Source: Micromonospora tulbaghiae
GTDB taxonomy: Bacteria > Actinomycetota > Actinomycetes > Mycobacteriales > Micromonosporaceae
Reading direction: 5' to 3'
Assembly (NCBI RefSeq): GCF_900091605.1
Contig: NZ_FMCQ01000009.1
Span: forward strand, 248,001-312,000
Length of the DNA: 64,000 bases
Below are positions 9,018 through 16,579 of the stretch, one piece after another (positions within the stretch are counted from its first letter, which is position 1; every line of letters begins with the position of its first letter). The notes beneath the pieces were generated by a model. The model saw only the letters and a list, made by a program, of their open reading frames with translations, was not told the DNA's origin and made no database searches. A program made the position numbers and the translations under genes.

Positions 9018-9046
9018 CGGGTTCACGAACCCGGACCGGTTCGGGT
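9018..9046. promoter_or_regulatory. Inverted repeats, candidate TetR operator
   Basis: A perfect inverted repeat CGGGTTC-AC-GAACCCG (9018-9033) overlaps a second, less perfect one (ACCCGG/CCGGTTCGGGT, to 9046). They lie about 40 bp before the TetR gene and about 80 bp before the divergent proline-rich gene. TetR regulators typically bind such sites in their own divergent promoter. Binding is inferred from position and symmetry. Confidence 0.5.
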
Positions 9047-9085
9047 GATACGTGCCGGCTCGTACGCAGATACTCGGAGGATCCG

Positions 9086-9724
9086 ATGACCGCAGTGGGG
9101 AACGGTGCACAGACCGCCGGTCGGCCCACCCGCCTGCCCCGCTCGGCGCGCCGTAAGCAGCTGCTCGCCGCCGCCCAGGAGGTGTTCGTCGCGCAGGGCT
9201 ACCACGCCGCCGCGATGGACGACATCGCCGAGCGGGCCGGTGTCTCCAAGCCCGTGCTCTACCAACACTTCCCCGGGAAGATGGAGCTCTACCTGGCGCT
9301 GCTGGACACGCACTGTGACGCGATAGTGGCCAACGTGCAGGACGCGATGAGCGGCACCAACGACAACAAGGAGCGCGTCGGCGCCGCGGTGCGCGCGTAC
9401 TTCGACTTCGTCGACCACGAGAGCGAGGCGTTCCGGCTGGTCTTCGAGTCGGACCTGCGCAACGACCCGGCGGTGCGGCAGCGGGTGGAGCGGGTCGAGC
9501 AGGGCTGCATCGCGGCCATCACCGACACGATCATCTCGGACACCGGGGTCAGCCGCTCGCACGCCGAACTGCTCGCCTCGGGCCTGGTCGGCGCCGCCGA
9601 GACGGCCGCCCAGTTCTGGCTCGCCGGCGGCCGCCAGGTGCCCAAGGCGGAGGCCGAGGCGCTGGTCGCGGCCCTGTCCTGGCGCGGCATCGCCAGCTTC
9701 CCCCTGCAAGGTGAGTCAGCCTGA
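9086..9724 (+). CDS. TetR/AcrR family transcriptional regulator
   Basis: A 212-residue regulator. Residues ~20-65 form the DNA-binding helix-turn-helix with MDDIAERAGVSKPVLYQHF, the classic TetR signature, and the rest is the all-helical ligand/dimer domain. GGAGG sits five bases before the ATG. It lies 65 bp upstream of the DUF3107 gene on the same strand, an arrangement seen widely in actinobacteria. The inverted repeats at 9018-9046 are a plausible operator for it. The ligand is unknown. It may control the proline-rich protein as well as itself. Confidence 0.92.
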   Translation: MTAVGNGAQTAGRPTRLPRSARRKQLLAAAQEVFVAQGYHAAAMDDIAERAGVSKPVLYQHFPGKMELYLALLDTHCDAIVANVQDAMSGTNDNKERVGAAVRAYFDFVDHESEAFRLVFESDLRNDPAVRQRVERVEQGCIAAITDTIISDTGVSRSHAELLASGLVGAAETAAQFWLAGGRQVPKAEAEALVAALSWRGIASFPLQGESA

Positions 9725-9789
9725 ACATCGGGCCGCCGGATCGGATAGCCTTCCCACGGTGGCTTTTTCGCCCCAGTTGAGGAGGCACA

Positions 9790-10017
9790 GTGGAGGTCAA
9801 GATCGGCGTGCAGTACGCGCCGCGGGAGCTGGTCCTGGAGAGCGCGCAGTCGCCGGCCGAGATCGAGCAGATCGTGACCGACGCCTTCGCCAAGAGCGAG
9901 GGCACCCTCTCCCTGACCGACGAGAAGGGCCGGCGCGTGATCGTGCCGGTCGGCAAGGTCGCCTACGTCGAGATCGCCGAGGCGTCGCCTCGCGCGGTCG
10001 GGTTCACCGTTCGCTGA
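9790..10017 (+). CDS. DUF3107 small protein
   Basis: A 75-residue protein starting at GTG 9790 behind a strong GAGGAGG site. It begins MEVKIGVQYAPREL and contains TLSLTDEKGRRVIVPVGKVAYVEI, a compact alpha/beta protein of the actinobacterial DUF3107 family (a TB9.4-like protein in mycobacteria, from memory). No catalytic motif is apparent. Its constant company with the TetR, ferritin-like and DEAD-helicase genes suggests a conserved but unknown housekeeping role. It ends 15 bp before a convergent terminator hairpin. Confidence 0.87.
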   Translation: MEVKIGVQYAPRELVLESAQSPAEIEQIVTDAFAKSEGTLSLTDEKGRRVIVPVGKVAYVEIAEASPRAVGFTVR

Positions 10018-10031
10018 TTCCCGCGGCACCG

Positions 10032-10062
10032 GCCGCCGTGGCGGGCCTCCCGCCACGGCGGC
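10032..10062. terminator. Bidirectional terminator between converging genes
   Basis: A perfect 14-bp stem (10032-10045 with 10049-10062, GCCGCCGTGGCGGG) and a 3-base loop fill nearly the whole gap between the DUF3107 stop and the stop of the converging ferritin-like gene. It should stop transcripts from both sides. Confidence 0.75.
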
Positions 10063-10749
10063 TCAGTTGTTCAACCCGGCAGCTGTCATGCGCGCGGCGT
10101 GCGCCTCGGTCAGCCGGCGCAGCAGCCCCGGCACGTCCCCGCCGGTCCGCCCGATCAACGCGACGAGCGCGCCCCGGTCGGCGGCGGCCACCCGGCCCGC
10201 CTGGGACAGCGCCTCACCGAGCAGCCGCCGCGCCCACATCGAGAGCCGTCCGGCCGCCCGGGGATCGGCCTCGATCGCGGCCCGGATCTCAGTGCCGGCG
10301 AACTCGGCGTACCGGGAGTCGTGCAGCACGTCGAGAAGCAGCGCCCGGTCCGGCCCGGCCAGGCCGTCGGCGATCCCGCGCAGGAAGTCGTCGGTGATCG
10401 CGTCCCCCACGTACGCCTTCGTCACCGCCTCCGCCCAGTCCCGCGGCTCGGTCGAGTCGTGGTACGCCCGCAGCGCCTCGACGTAGGGGGCCATCGCCTC
10501 CTCCGGTGTGACGCCCCAGGCGGCGAGCCGGTCGGTGAGCCACCGGTAGTGCGCGATCTCGGCGGCGGCCATCTCGCTGAGCGCGGCGCGGCGGCGCAGG
10601 TCGGGCGCGAGGCGCGCGTCGGCCGCGAGGCGGTCGAACGCGAGCAGTTCGCCGTAGGCGACGAGCCCGAACAGGTCGGTCGCGGCGGGGTCGGGGGAGG
10701 TGGGACCGGCGGCGGCAGGGCCGGTCGCGGCGGGGTCGGGGGCGGACAC
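10063..10749 (-). CDS. Ferritin-like fold protein (MiaE-like domain)
   Basis: A 228-residue, almost entirely helical protein. Metal-ligand candidates are E in VAYGELLAFDRLA (~33), E/H in MAAAEIAHYRWL (~65), D/D in AYVGDAITDDFL (~115) and H in VLHDSRYAEFAG (~148), the four-helix diiron pattern of ferritin-like and tRNA hydroxylase MiaE-like proteins. The first ~22 residues are a Pro/Ala repeat (DPAAT units), so the true start may be slightly downstream of GTG 10749. Located between DUF3107 and the RNA helicase, as in other actinobacteria. A role in RNA modification is possible but unproven. Confidence 0.78.
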   Translation of the reverse strand: MSAPDPAATGPAAAGPTSPDPAATDLFGLVAYGELLAFDRLAADARLAPDLRRRAALSEMAAAEIAHYRWLTDRLAAWGVTPEEAMAPYVEALRAYHDSTEPRDWAEAVTKAYVGDAITDDFLRGIADGLAGPDRALLLDVLHDSRYAEFAGTEIRAAIEADPRAAGRLSMWARRLLGEALSQAGRVAAADRGALVALIGRTGGDVPGLLRRLTEAHAARMTAAGLNN

Positions 10750-11031
10750 GAGCGCAGGCTACCGGCGTCATCGCTGTGACTCAAGTCACAGCGAACCGCC
10801 CCGCGTGCAGGGCCACCACCTGGGAATCGGGACGCCTCAGGGGCCGTTCAGGTAGGATGAGACAGTTGCCGTGGGCACCGATTCGGTCACTTGCTGATCA
10901 ACGCCGGTCCCCGACGCGCGTGCGGCCCGGTCCGGCTCGGCGAAATCGCCGCTGACCGCGTGGCCCGCGCCACACCGATCGCGCCCTGAGGACCTGAGGG
11001 GCGCACCACGAGAGGGCACCCCCAAACCCAT
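10750..11031 (+). promoter_or_regulatory. Long upstream region of the RNA helicase gene
   Basis: The 282 bp between the divergent ferritin-like and helicase genes hold a good -10 hexamer TAGGAT at 10853-10858 but no clear -35. If it is used, the helicase mRNA has a leader of about 165 nt. The leader carries a small hairpin, GCGCCC (10981-10986) with GGGCGC (10999-11004), just ahead of the start codon, and no strong ribosome site. No small gene is convincing here. Confidence 0.35.
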
Positions 11032-12711
11032 ATGAGCGAGCAGATTTCCGGCCAGCCACTGGCCCCCACCGCTCCGGTCCCCCCGGAGGCACCCACGTTC
11101 GCCGCGCTCGGCGCGCGGCAGGAGACCGTCGAGGCGCTGGCCGCCGCCGGCATCACCCGCGCCTTCGCCATCCAGGAGTACGCGCTGCCGATCGCGCTGC
11201 GCGGCGTCGACCTGATCGGGCAGGCGCCGACCGGCACCGGCAAGACGCTCGGCTTCGGCATCCCGCTGCTGGAGCGCGTGTTCGCCCCGTCCGAGGGCAG
11301 CGACGGCGTGCCGCAGGCGCTCGTCGTCGTACCCACCCGTGAGCTGGGCATCCAGGTCGCCAAGGACCTCGACGCCGCCGGCCGTACCCGGGGTGTCCGG
11401 GTGCTGCCGATCTACGGCGGCGTGGCCTACGAGCCGCAGATCGAGACGCTGCGCAAGGGCGTCGAGATCCTGGTCGGCACCCCGGGCCGCCTGCTGGACC
11501 TGCAGAAGCAGAAGCACCTGCGGCTCGACCGGGTCCGCGCGCTCGTCCTCGACGAGGCGGACCGCATGCTCGACCTGGGCTTCCTGGACGACGTCGAGAA
11601 GATCCTGGCGATGCTGCCGGAGGACCGGCAGACGATGCTGTTCTCGGCCACCATGCCGGACCCGATCGTCGCGCTGTCCCGGCGCTTCCTGCGCCGCCCG
11701 GTCACGATCCACGCCGGGCACACCGCCGAGACCGGCCCGTCGCCGCAGACCCAGCAGCTCGCGTACCGCACGCACTCGCTGAACAAGGTCGAGATCGTGG
11801 CGCGCATCCTGCAGGCCGAGGGCCGCGGGCTGACCATGATCTTCACCCGTACCAAGCGGGCCGCCGACCGGGTCGCCGAGGATCTCGACTTCCGTGGCTT
11901 CGCCGTCGCCGCCGTGCACGGTGACCTCGGCCAGGGCGCGCGCGAGCGGGCGCTCCGGGCGTTCCGGGCCGGCAAGATCGACACGTTGGTCGCGACCGAC
12001 GTGGCGGCCCGGGGCATCGACGTCACGGGCGTCACGCACGTGATCAACTATGACTGCCCGGAGGACCAGGACACCTACACCCACCGCATCGGCCGTACCG
12101 GCCGGGCCGGGGCCACGGGTGTCGCGGTGACGTTCGTCGACTGGGACGACATGCCCCGCTGGCGGATCATCGACAAGACGCTCGGGCTGGACATGCCCGA
12201 GCCGCCGGAGACGTACCACACCTCCGCGCACCTCTACACGGACCTGGACATCCCGACGGACATCAGCGGCACGCTGCCGACCGCCGAGCGCACCCGCGCC
12301 GGCCTGTCCGCCGAGGTCGAGGAGGACCTGGGCGGCGTCGGCCGGTCGCGCCGGGGCGCACGGCGCGGCGACAGCCGGGGCCGCGAACGCGGCGAGCGTA
12401 GCGACCGCGGCGAGCGTGGCGACCGCGGTCGTGGCCGGGGCGGCGAGGGCGGTTCGTCCGCCGATTCGCCCGCCGGGCAGCAGGCCGACGCCGGGGACGA
12501 CGAGACCGCGCGTACGCCGCGTCGGCGGCGTCGTCGCCGGGCCGGTGAGCCCGTGGCCGGTGAGCCGACCGCGGTGATCAGCACCGAGGGCGCGGCCGAG
12601 ACCGCCGCACCGGCGACCGCAGAGGGCGAGGCGTCCACCAAGCCGCGTCGCCGTCGTCGCCGCCGCAGCGGCAGCACCGGCGCACCCGCCGAGGCCACCA
12701 ACGCCGACTGA
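11032..12711 (+). CDS. rhlE: DEAD-box ATP-dependent RNA helicase
   Basis: A 559-residue helicase. In order: Q motif (TRAFAIQEYALP, ~45), Walker A APTGTGKT (~64), PTREL (~104), DEAD in LVLDEADRMLDLGF (~180), SAT (~206), then the second RecA-like domain with TRTKRAADRVAEDL, ATDVAARGIDV and HRIGRTGRAG (~350). The last ~140 residues are a disordered Arg/Gly/Glu-rich tail with RRRRRR blocks, a usual RNA-binding extension. It remodels RNA during ribosome assembly or decay. It stands alone with a long leader, as expected for a cold- or stress-adjusted helicase. The ribosome site at ATG 11032 is poor. A hairpin follows at 12725. Confidence 0.92.
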   Translation: MSEQISGQPLAPTAPVPPEAPTFAALGARQETVEALAAAGITRAFAIQEYALPIALRGVDLIGQAPTGTGKTLGFGIPLLERVFAPSEGSDGVPQALVVVPTRELGIQVAKDLDAAGRTRGVRVLPIYGGVAYEPQIETLRKGVEILVGTPGRLLDLQKQKHLRLDRVRALVLDEADRMLDLGFLDDVEKILAMLPEDRQTMLFSATMPDPIVALSRRFLRRPVTIHAGHTAETGPSPQTQQLAYRTHSLNKVEIVARILQAEGRGLTMIFTRTKRAADRVAEDLDFRGFAVAAVHGDLGQGARERALRAFRAGKIDTLVATDVAARGIDVTGVTHVINYDCPEDQDTYTHRIGRTGRAGATGVAVTFVDWDDMPRWRIIDKTLGLDMPEPPETYHTSAHLYTDLDIPTDISGTLPTAERTRAGLSAEVEEDLGGVGRSRRGARRGDSRGRERGERSDRGERGDRGRGRGGEGGSSADSPAGQQADAGDDETARTPRRRRRRRAGEPVAGEPTAVISTEGAAETAAPATAEGEASTKPRRRRRRRSGSTGAPAEATNAD

Positions 12712-12724
12712 CCACACCACGGAA

Positions 12725-12756
12725 ACGGCCTCCCGGACCCCGGTCCCGGAGGCCGT
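12725..12756 (+). terminator. Terminator hairpin after the helicase gene
   Basis: A 15-bp stem with one mismatch (12725-12739 with 12742-12756, ACGGCCTCC...) and a 2-base loop, 13 bp beyond the stop codon. Confidence 0.65.
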
Positions 12757-12782
12757 CCCCATCCCCGCCCCCTCGCTGCGAC

Positions 12783-12838
12783 GATCATGAAGTTGACGGC
12801 GCGACACGCCGTGTCCGGGTGCCGCTAACTTCATGATC
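12783..12838. repeat. Palindromic repeat P1, GATCATGAAGTT type
   Basis: Perfect 12-bp arms GATCATGAAGTT (12783-12794) and its complement (12827-12838), continued inward by partial pairing. The interior has its own hairpin GACAC-GCC-GTGTC (12802-12814). The interior matches that of repeat P2 (22407-22461) when P2 is read on the other strand, so both are copies of one element. It lies after the helicase terminator. Confidence 0.8.
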
Positions 12839-12898
12839 AACCGGGCCCTTGGGGTCGGGCGGGCGGGCGGGCGGGGAGAACAGGAAAGGTAGGTACGG

Positions 12899-14050
12899 AT
12901 GCCTGAAGCGTTGGACTCGGCGTTGGCCGAGGTGCGGGCGTTGCTGCTCGCGCCGGGGCTGACCCGCGCGGTCGCCGCCGGGCGCCGTCGTGGGCAGCGC
13001 CCCTCGGTGGTACGCGCGGAGCTGCGCCCGGTCACGCTGAAGGCCGGTCCCCGGTTGCAGATCGCCGTCTCCGACGGATCACGGCCGCACACCCGCAACG
13101 TGGCACCGGGTACGGAGGAGGCCGGCGCGGCAGTCGACGAACTGCTCGCCGAGCCGTTCGGCAACTGGCACGTCGAGACCGGCGACGCCACGCTCCAGCT
13201 CCGGGTGACCAAGTCCGGCGAGGCGCAGGTGCACCGCGCGGCGGCCAGCCGTCCGGCCGCCGAGCCGGGCGGGCACGACCGGGCCAAGGAGTGGCTGCTC
13301 GACCCCGGTGATCCCCTGTTCCGGGAGATCGGCGGCTCGGCGGCAAAGCGCCGCCAGGTCGACGCGTTCCTGCGCGCGCTCGCGGCGACGCTGCCCGACG
13401 ACCTCACCGGCCCGCTGCGGGTGGTGGACCTGGGCTGCGGCAACGCGTACCTGACCTTCGCCGCCTACCGCTACCTGGTCCAGCGCGGCCTGGACGTGAC
13501 GCTCGTCGGCGTGGACGTACGCGAGGACCAGCGCCGCCGCAACACCGAGCTGGCCGAGCGGCTGGGCTGGGCCGACCAGGTCGGGTTCGTGGCCGGCACC
13601 ATCGCCGAGGCGCCCGTCGAACCGGCGCCCGACCTGGTGCTGGCGCTGCACGCCTGCGACACCGCCACCGACGAGGCGCTGGCCCGGGCGGTGCGCTGGG
13701 GCGCCCGCTGGGTGCTCGCCGCGCCCTGCTGCCACCACGACCTGGCCGCCCAGCTCCGCGCCGGTCAGGCACCCGCGCCGTACGAGCTGCTGACCCGGCA
13801 GGGCATCCTGCGGGAGCGGTTCGCCGACGTGCTCACCGACTCGCTGCGGGCCGCGCTGCTGCGCCTGCACGGCTACCGCGCCGAGGTGGTGGAGTTCGTC
13901 GACTCCCAGCACACGCCGCGCAACCTGCTCATCCGGGCACGTCGGACGGCGGGTGCGCCGAGCGACGCGCAGCGCGCGGAGTACCGCGAGCTGGTCGGCC
14001 AGTGGGGTGTCACGCCCCGGCTGGAGACGCTGCTCGCCGAGGCGCGCTGA
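12899..14050 (+). CDS. SAM-dependent methyltransferase (METTL25/GSTCD-like)
   Basis: A 383-residue protein. An N-terminal region of ~130 residues has no recognised motif. A class I methyltransferase domain follows, with motif I VVDLGCGNAYLTFAAYRYL (~180), the acidic VGVDVRED (~207) and LALHACDTATDEAL (~245). The segment VLAAPCCHHDL (~275) with two adjacent cysteines is typical of the METTL25/GSTCD group of probable RNA methyltransferases. The substrate is not known. GTAGG lies seven bases before the ATG. It is followed after 20 bp by a converging membrane-protein gene. Confidence 0.83.
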   Translation: MPEALDSALAEVRALLLAPGLTRAVAAGRRRGQRPSVVRAELRPVTLKAGPRLQIAVSDGSRPHTRNVAPGTEEAGAAVDELLAEPFGNWHVETGDATLQLRVTKSGEAQVHRAAASRPAAEPGGHDRAKEWLLDPGDPLFREIGGSAAKRRQVDAFLRALAATLPDDLTGPLRVVDLGCGNAYLTFAAYRYLVQRGLDVTLVGVDVREDQRRRNTELAERLGWADQVGFVAGTIAEAPVEPAPDLVLALHACDTATDEALARAVRWGARWVLAAPCCHHDLAAQLRAGQAPAPYELLTRQGILRERFADVLTDSLRAALLRLHGYRAEVVEFVDSQHTPRNLLIRARRTAGAPSDAQRAEYRELVGQWGVTPRLETLLAEAR

Positions 14051-14070
14051 GCGACGGCAGCGGGCCGGGC

Positions 14071-14502
14071 CTACCGCCCCCGGTCGCCCCGGCTGCGGTC
14101 GCCCCGGTCCAGCACCGACACCCGCTCACCGGTGCCCCGGTGCGGTGCCCGCTCGCCGTCGTGCGACGTGCTCGGGAACGGCACCACCTTCCCGGGCTGC
14201 TCGGCGTTCCCGGCGGCGGCGAAGGCGTTCCACGAGATGTCCACGAGCATCCGCTTCAGCTCGGCGTGCCGGACCGCGGCGCTGCGCTGCAACGCCATCC
14301 GTGCGCCCAGCACCACCGAGGCCAGCGTCGTGCAGATCGCGCCGGTCGCGGCGATCAGGTGCACGCCGGTCGCATCGCCACCACGGACCGCCAGCACCAG
14401 CAGCCAGATCCAGAAGCCGAGCGCGAACACCGCGGCCTTGGCTACGAAGAAGAGGCTCACCGCGCCGGGGCGATGCGGTACGGGACGGTCCGGCTCGGCC
14501 AT
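14071..14502 (-). CDS. Small membrane protein, unknown
   Basis: A 143-residue protein. Two hydrophobic helices are visible, at ~16-40 (VSLFFVAKAAVFALGFWIWLLVL, in parts) and ~47-66 (IAATGAICTTLASVVLGARM). A cytoplasmic helical region follows, then a charged, Arg/Asp-rich disordered tail. No family recognised. GGAGG lies six bases before the ATG. The 190 bp between its start and the divergent XRE gene hold an inverted repeat CCGGACCG/CGGTCCGG (about 14602-14635), which could be an operator. Confidence 0.65.
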   Translation of the reverse strand: MAEPDRPVPHRPGAVSLFFVAKAAVFALGFWIWLLVLAVRGGDATGVHLIAATGAICTTLASVVLGARMALQRSAAVRHAELKRMLVDISWNAFAAAGNAEQPGKVVPFPSTSHDGERAPHRGTGERVSVLDRGDRSRGDRGR

Positions 14503-14693
14503 GCTGTTCCTCCATCGACTCCCAGGGTTCCTTCAGGTTATTACCCGAAGCGCATTGCCCGAAGCAAACTTCCGTAGTTGCGGGTCTCGCCGACGGGACC
14601 TCCGGACCGATCAGTCAGTTACTTCTCCGGTCCGGCGTACTAGGCTCGGTGCGCGAGCCGGGCCACCGGAGGAAGGGGACAGATCCACCAGGG

Positions 14694-15113
14694 ATGGGTT
14701 CCGCAGACGTTTCGCCACAGATGGCCTTCGCGCGCTTCGTACGCCGGGCCATCGACGCCGCGCGTGAAGAGCGCGGCTGGACGGTGACCGACCTCGCCAC
14801 CCACACCGGTGTCGGCCGCTCCACAGTGTTCCGCTGGCTGGCCGGAGACTGGCAGGACTACCCCGAACTCGCGAAGGTCCGCGGTTTCTGCGCCGCCCTC
14901 GACCTGCCCGTGGCGGCCGCGTTCCGCGCGCTGGGCCTGCCCGACGCCGGGCCGGTGCCCCGCCGCCGAGGTGCCGAGGACGGCCCGGTGGAGGCCGACG
15001 TGCGGGTGATCCTGGATCGGCTCGCCGACCCGAACGTGCCCGCCGAGGAGAAGCACCACATCCGCGATCTGCTCCGCTACCTGGCCCGCCGCCCGGTCCG
15101 CCGGGCCGGCTGA
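14694..15113 (+). CDS. XRE-family helix-turn-helix regulator
   Basis: A 139-residue protein. Residues ~12-70 are a Cro/C1-type HTH: RRAIDAAREERGWTVTDLA, THTGVGRSTVFRWLAG, then VRGFCAALDLP. The remainder is a short helical tail ending with IRDLLRYLARRP. The frame is open far upstream, but ATG 14694 gives a sensible N-terminus. GGAGGAAGGGG lies about 17 bases before it, rather far, so a later start (ATG at MAFARFVRR) is possible. No partner gene shows what it controls; the divergent small membrane protein is the nearest candidate. Confidence 0.8.
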   Translation: MGSADVSPQMAFARFVRRAIDAAREERGWTVTDLATHTGVGRSTVFRWLAGDWQDYPELAKVRGFCAALDLPVAAAFRALGLPDAGPVPRRRGAEDGPVEADVRVILDRLADPNVPAEEKHHIRDLLRYLARRPVRRAG

Positions 15114-15139
15114 ACGGCCGGCCGGCAGCGGCCCGAGAC

Positions 15140-16210
15140 TCAGGCCACGGTCAGCGTGAACTCGGCGGTCCGCACCACGCCGCCGACCTGGAAGTCCAGG
15201 AACATCCGGTAGCTGCCCGGCCCGGGCGCGGTCAGCCAGAACGTCACGTCGTCGCCGTCGCGCACCGGCTCCGGGTGGACGTGCAGGTAGCCGAGATCGC
15301 CCTCGCGCAACGCCACCAGGTGCCCGTACGCCCCGAGGTACGGCTCCAGCGCCGCCGCCGCGCCGCCCGCGCCGGTGAGCCGGAACCGCAGCGGCACCGA
15401 CTTCCCCACCTCCGGAGTGCCGGCGTACGCGACGGTGAACCCGTCGACGGCGGCCGACGTGGCGGCGGCGGGCAACGGCCGGGGCCGGTACGCGCCGGAC
15501 GCGGCCAGGTCGGCGCCGAGCACCACGGCGACCTGGCGACCGTCGTCGGCCACGGCGGTGAAGTCCGCGTACATCCGCCAGGGGCCCGCCTCCGGTGCCG
15601 TGATCGGCACCGACCAGGTGCCGTCGGCGGCCATCGTCGGGTGCAGGTGCCGGAAACCGCCGAGGTCACGCCGGACCATGATCACGTGCATCGGCTTGTC
15701 GTGCACGACGGCGAACCGGGTGACCGCCCGGCGCTGGTCGTCGCGGATCTGGAAGCGCAGCTCACCGGCGCGGCCCGCGACCAGCTCGGTCGACGGCACG
15801 AGCGTGTAGCCGGCCGAGGTGATCGACAGTCCGGTCGCGCCGTCGCCGCCGCCCTGGGTGACCGTGGCGCCGTCGTGCGTGTGCGCGCCGGTCCCCGGTG
15901 AGTGGGCGTGCGCACCGCCGTCGGCGCCGCCCGTGGCGACCCCGCCGGCCGTGGCACCGCCGGGCCGGGCCGGGCCGGCCGACGCGTTCATCCGCCCGAG
16001 GCCGAAGCCGAGCAGGACGGCGAGCACCAGGCCGCCCACCACCAGGGCCAGCCGCAGCGTCTCCCGGTCCACAGCGACGGGACCGGCCGCAGCCGCCCCG
16101 GTCGAGCCAACCGCGCCGTCCCCGGACCGCGTCGCGGGGGCGTCGGAGCCGGCCTCGGAGTCGTCGGGGACGACGCCGGTGCCGGACGTGACGGACGACG
16201 ACTCAGGCAC
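15140..16210 (-). CDS. Membrane-anchored His-rich protein, probable metal (copper) binding
   Basis: A 356-residue protein from GTG 16210, which overlaps the stop codon of the upstream HMA chaperone gene; an ATG-like start at 16252 in the same frame is the alternative. A disordered cytoplasmic start is followed by one membrane helix (~57-77, LALVVGGLVLAVLLGFGLG), a Gly/His segment (HAHSPGTGAHTHDG), then two beta-rich repeats. Each repeat contains a His cluster (FRHLHP near 190 and GYLHVHP near 315) and ends in a Tyr/Phe-rich strand (WRMYADF, YRMFLDF). The repeats look like an immunoglobulin-like duplicate facing outside the cell. With the HMA gene this makes a plausible copper-handling pair; the metal is inferred from histidines and context. 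Confidence 0.7.
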   Translation of the reverse strand: MPESSSVTSGTGVVPDDSEAGSDAPATRSGDGAVGSTGAAAAGPVAVDRETLRLALVVGGLVLAVLLGFGLGRMNASAGPARPGGATAGGVATGGADGGAHAHSPGTGAHTHDGATVTQGGGDGATGLSITSAGYTLVPSTELVAGRAGELRFQIRDDQRRAVTRFAVVHDKPMHVIMVRRDLGGFRHLHPTMAADGTWSVPITAPEAGPWRMYADFTAVADDGRQVAVVLGADLAASGAYRPRPLPAAATSAAVDGFTVAYAGTPEVGKSVPLRFRLTGAGGAAAALEPYLGAYGHLVALREGDLGYLHVHPEPVRDGDDVTFWLTAPGPGSYRMFLDFQVGGVVRTAEFTLTVA

Positions 16211-16433
16211 CGCCGCCGACCAGCTCGTAACCCGCCTCGTCCACGGCGGCACGCACGGACTCGACGGACAGCGGCGCCGCGCTGGTGATCGTGGCGGTAC
16301 CGCTGGTCAGATCGATGCGGACCTCGTCGACACCGGGCAGCGCGGACAGCTCCTCGGTCACCGCCTTGACGCAGTGTTCGCAGGTCATCCCGGTCACGGT
16401 GTACGTCTGGACGACGGGTCGCTGCTCGGTCAT
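16203..16433 (-). CDS. HMA-domain metal chaperone (CopZ-like)
   Basis: A 76-residue heavy-metal-associated domain covering the whole protein. It carries VTGMTCEHC, the CxxC copper(I) site at Cys18/Cys21, and the closing EAGYELVGGGA. Such chaperones carry Cu(I) to P-type ATPases or regulators. No copper ATPase or CsoR gene is nearby. Instead, its stop overlaps the start of the His-rich membrane protein by eight bases, so the two are translated together. Start ATG 16433 is clear-cut although the ribosome site is weak. Confidence 0.9.
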   Translation of the reverse strand: MTEQRPVVQTYTVTGMTCEHCVKAVTEELSALPGVDEVRIDLTSGTATITSAAPLSVESVRAAVDEAGYELVGGGA

Positions 16434-16579
16434 GACCCCACGGTACCGCCGTCCGGGTGCGGGCCCGACGACGGTCCGCCGACGGTGGTGACGCTCGCAT
16501 TCCGCCCGGCCCGGGAACTTTCCGCGCAGGCCGGAAACTCGGCACACACCGCCGGGAACCCGCGCACGCCGGGAACGGG

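Noticed and set aside
14602..14635. Inverted repeat CCGGACCG/CGGTCCGG before the XRE gene as a certain operator
   Set aside because: Arms of only 8 bp of pure G/C with 18-bp spacing arise easily in this composition; noted but not listed as a site.
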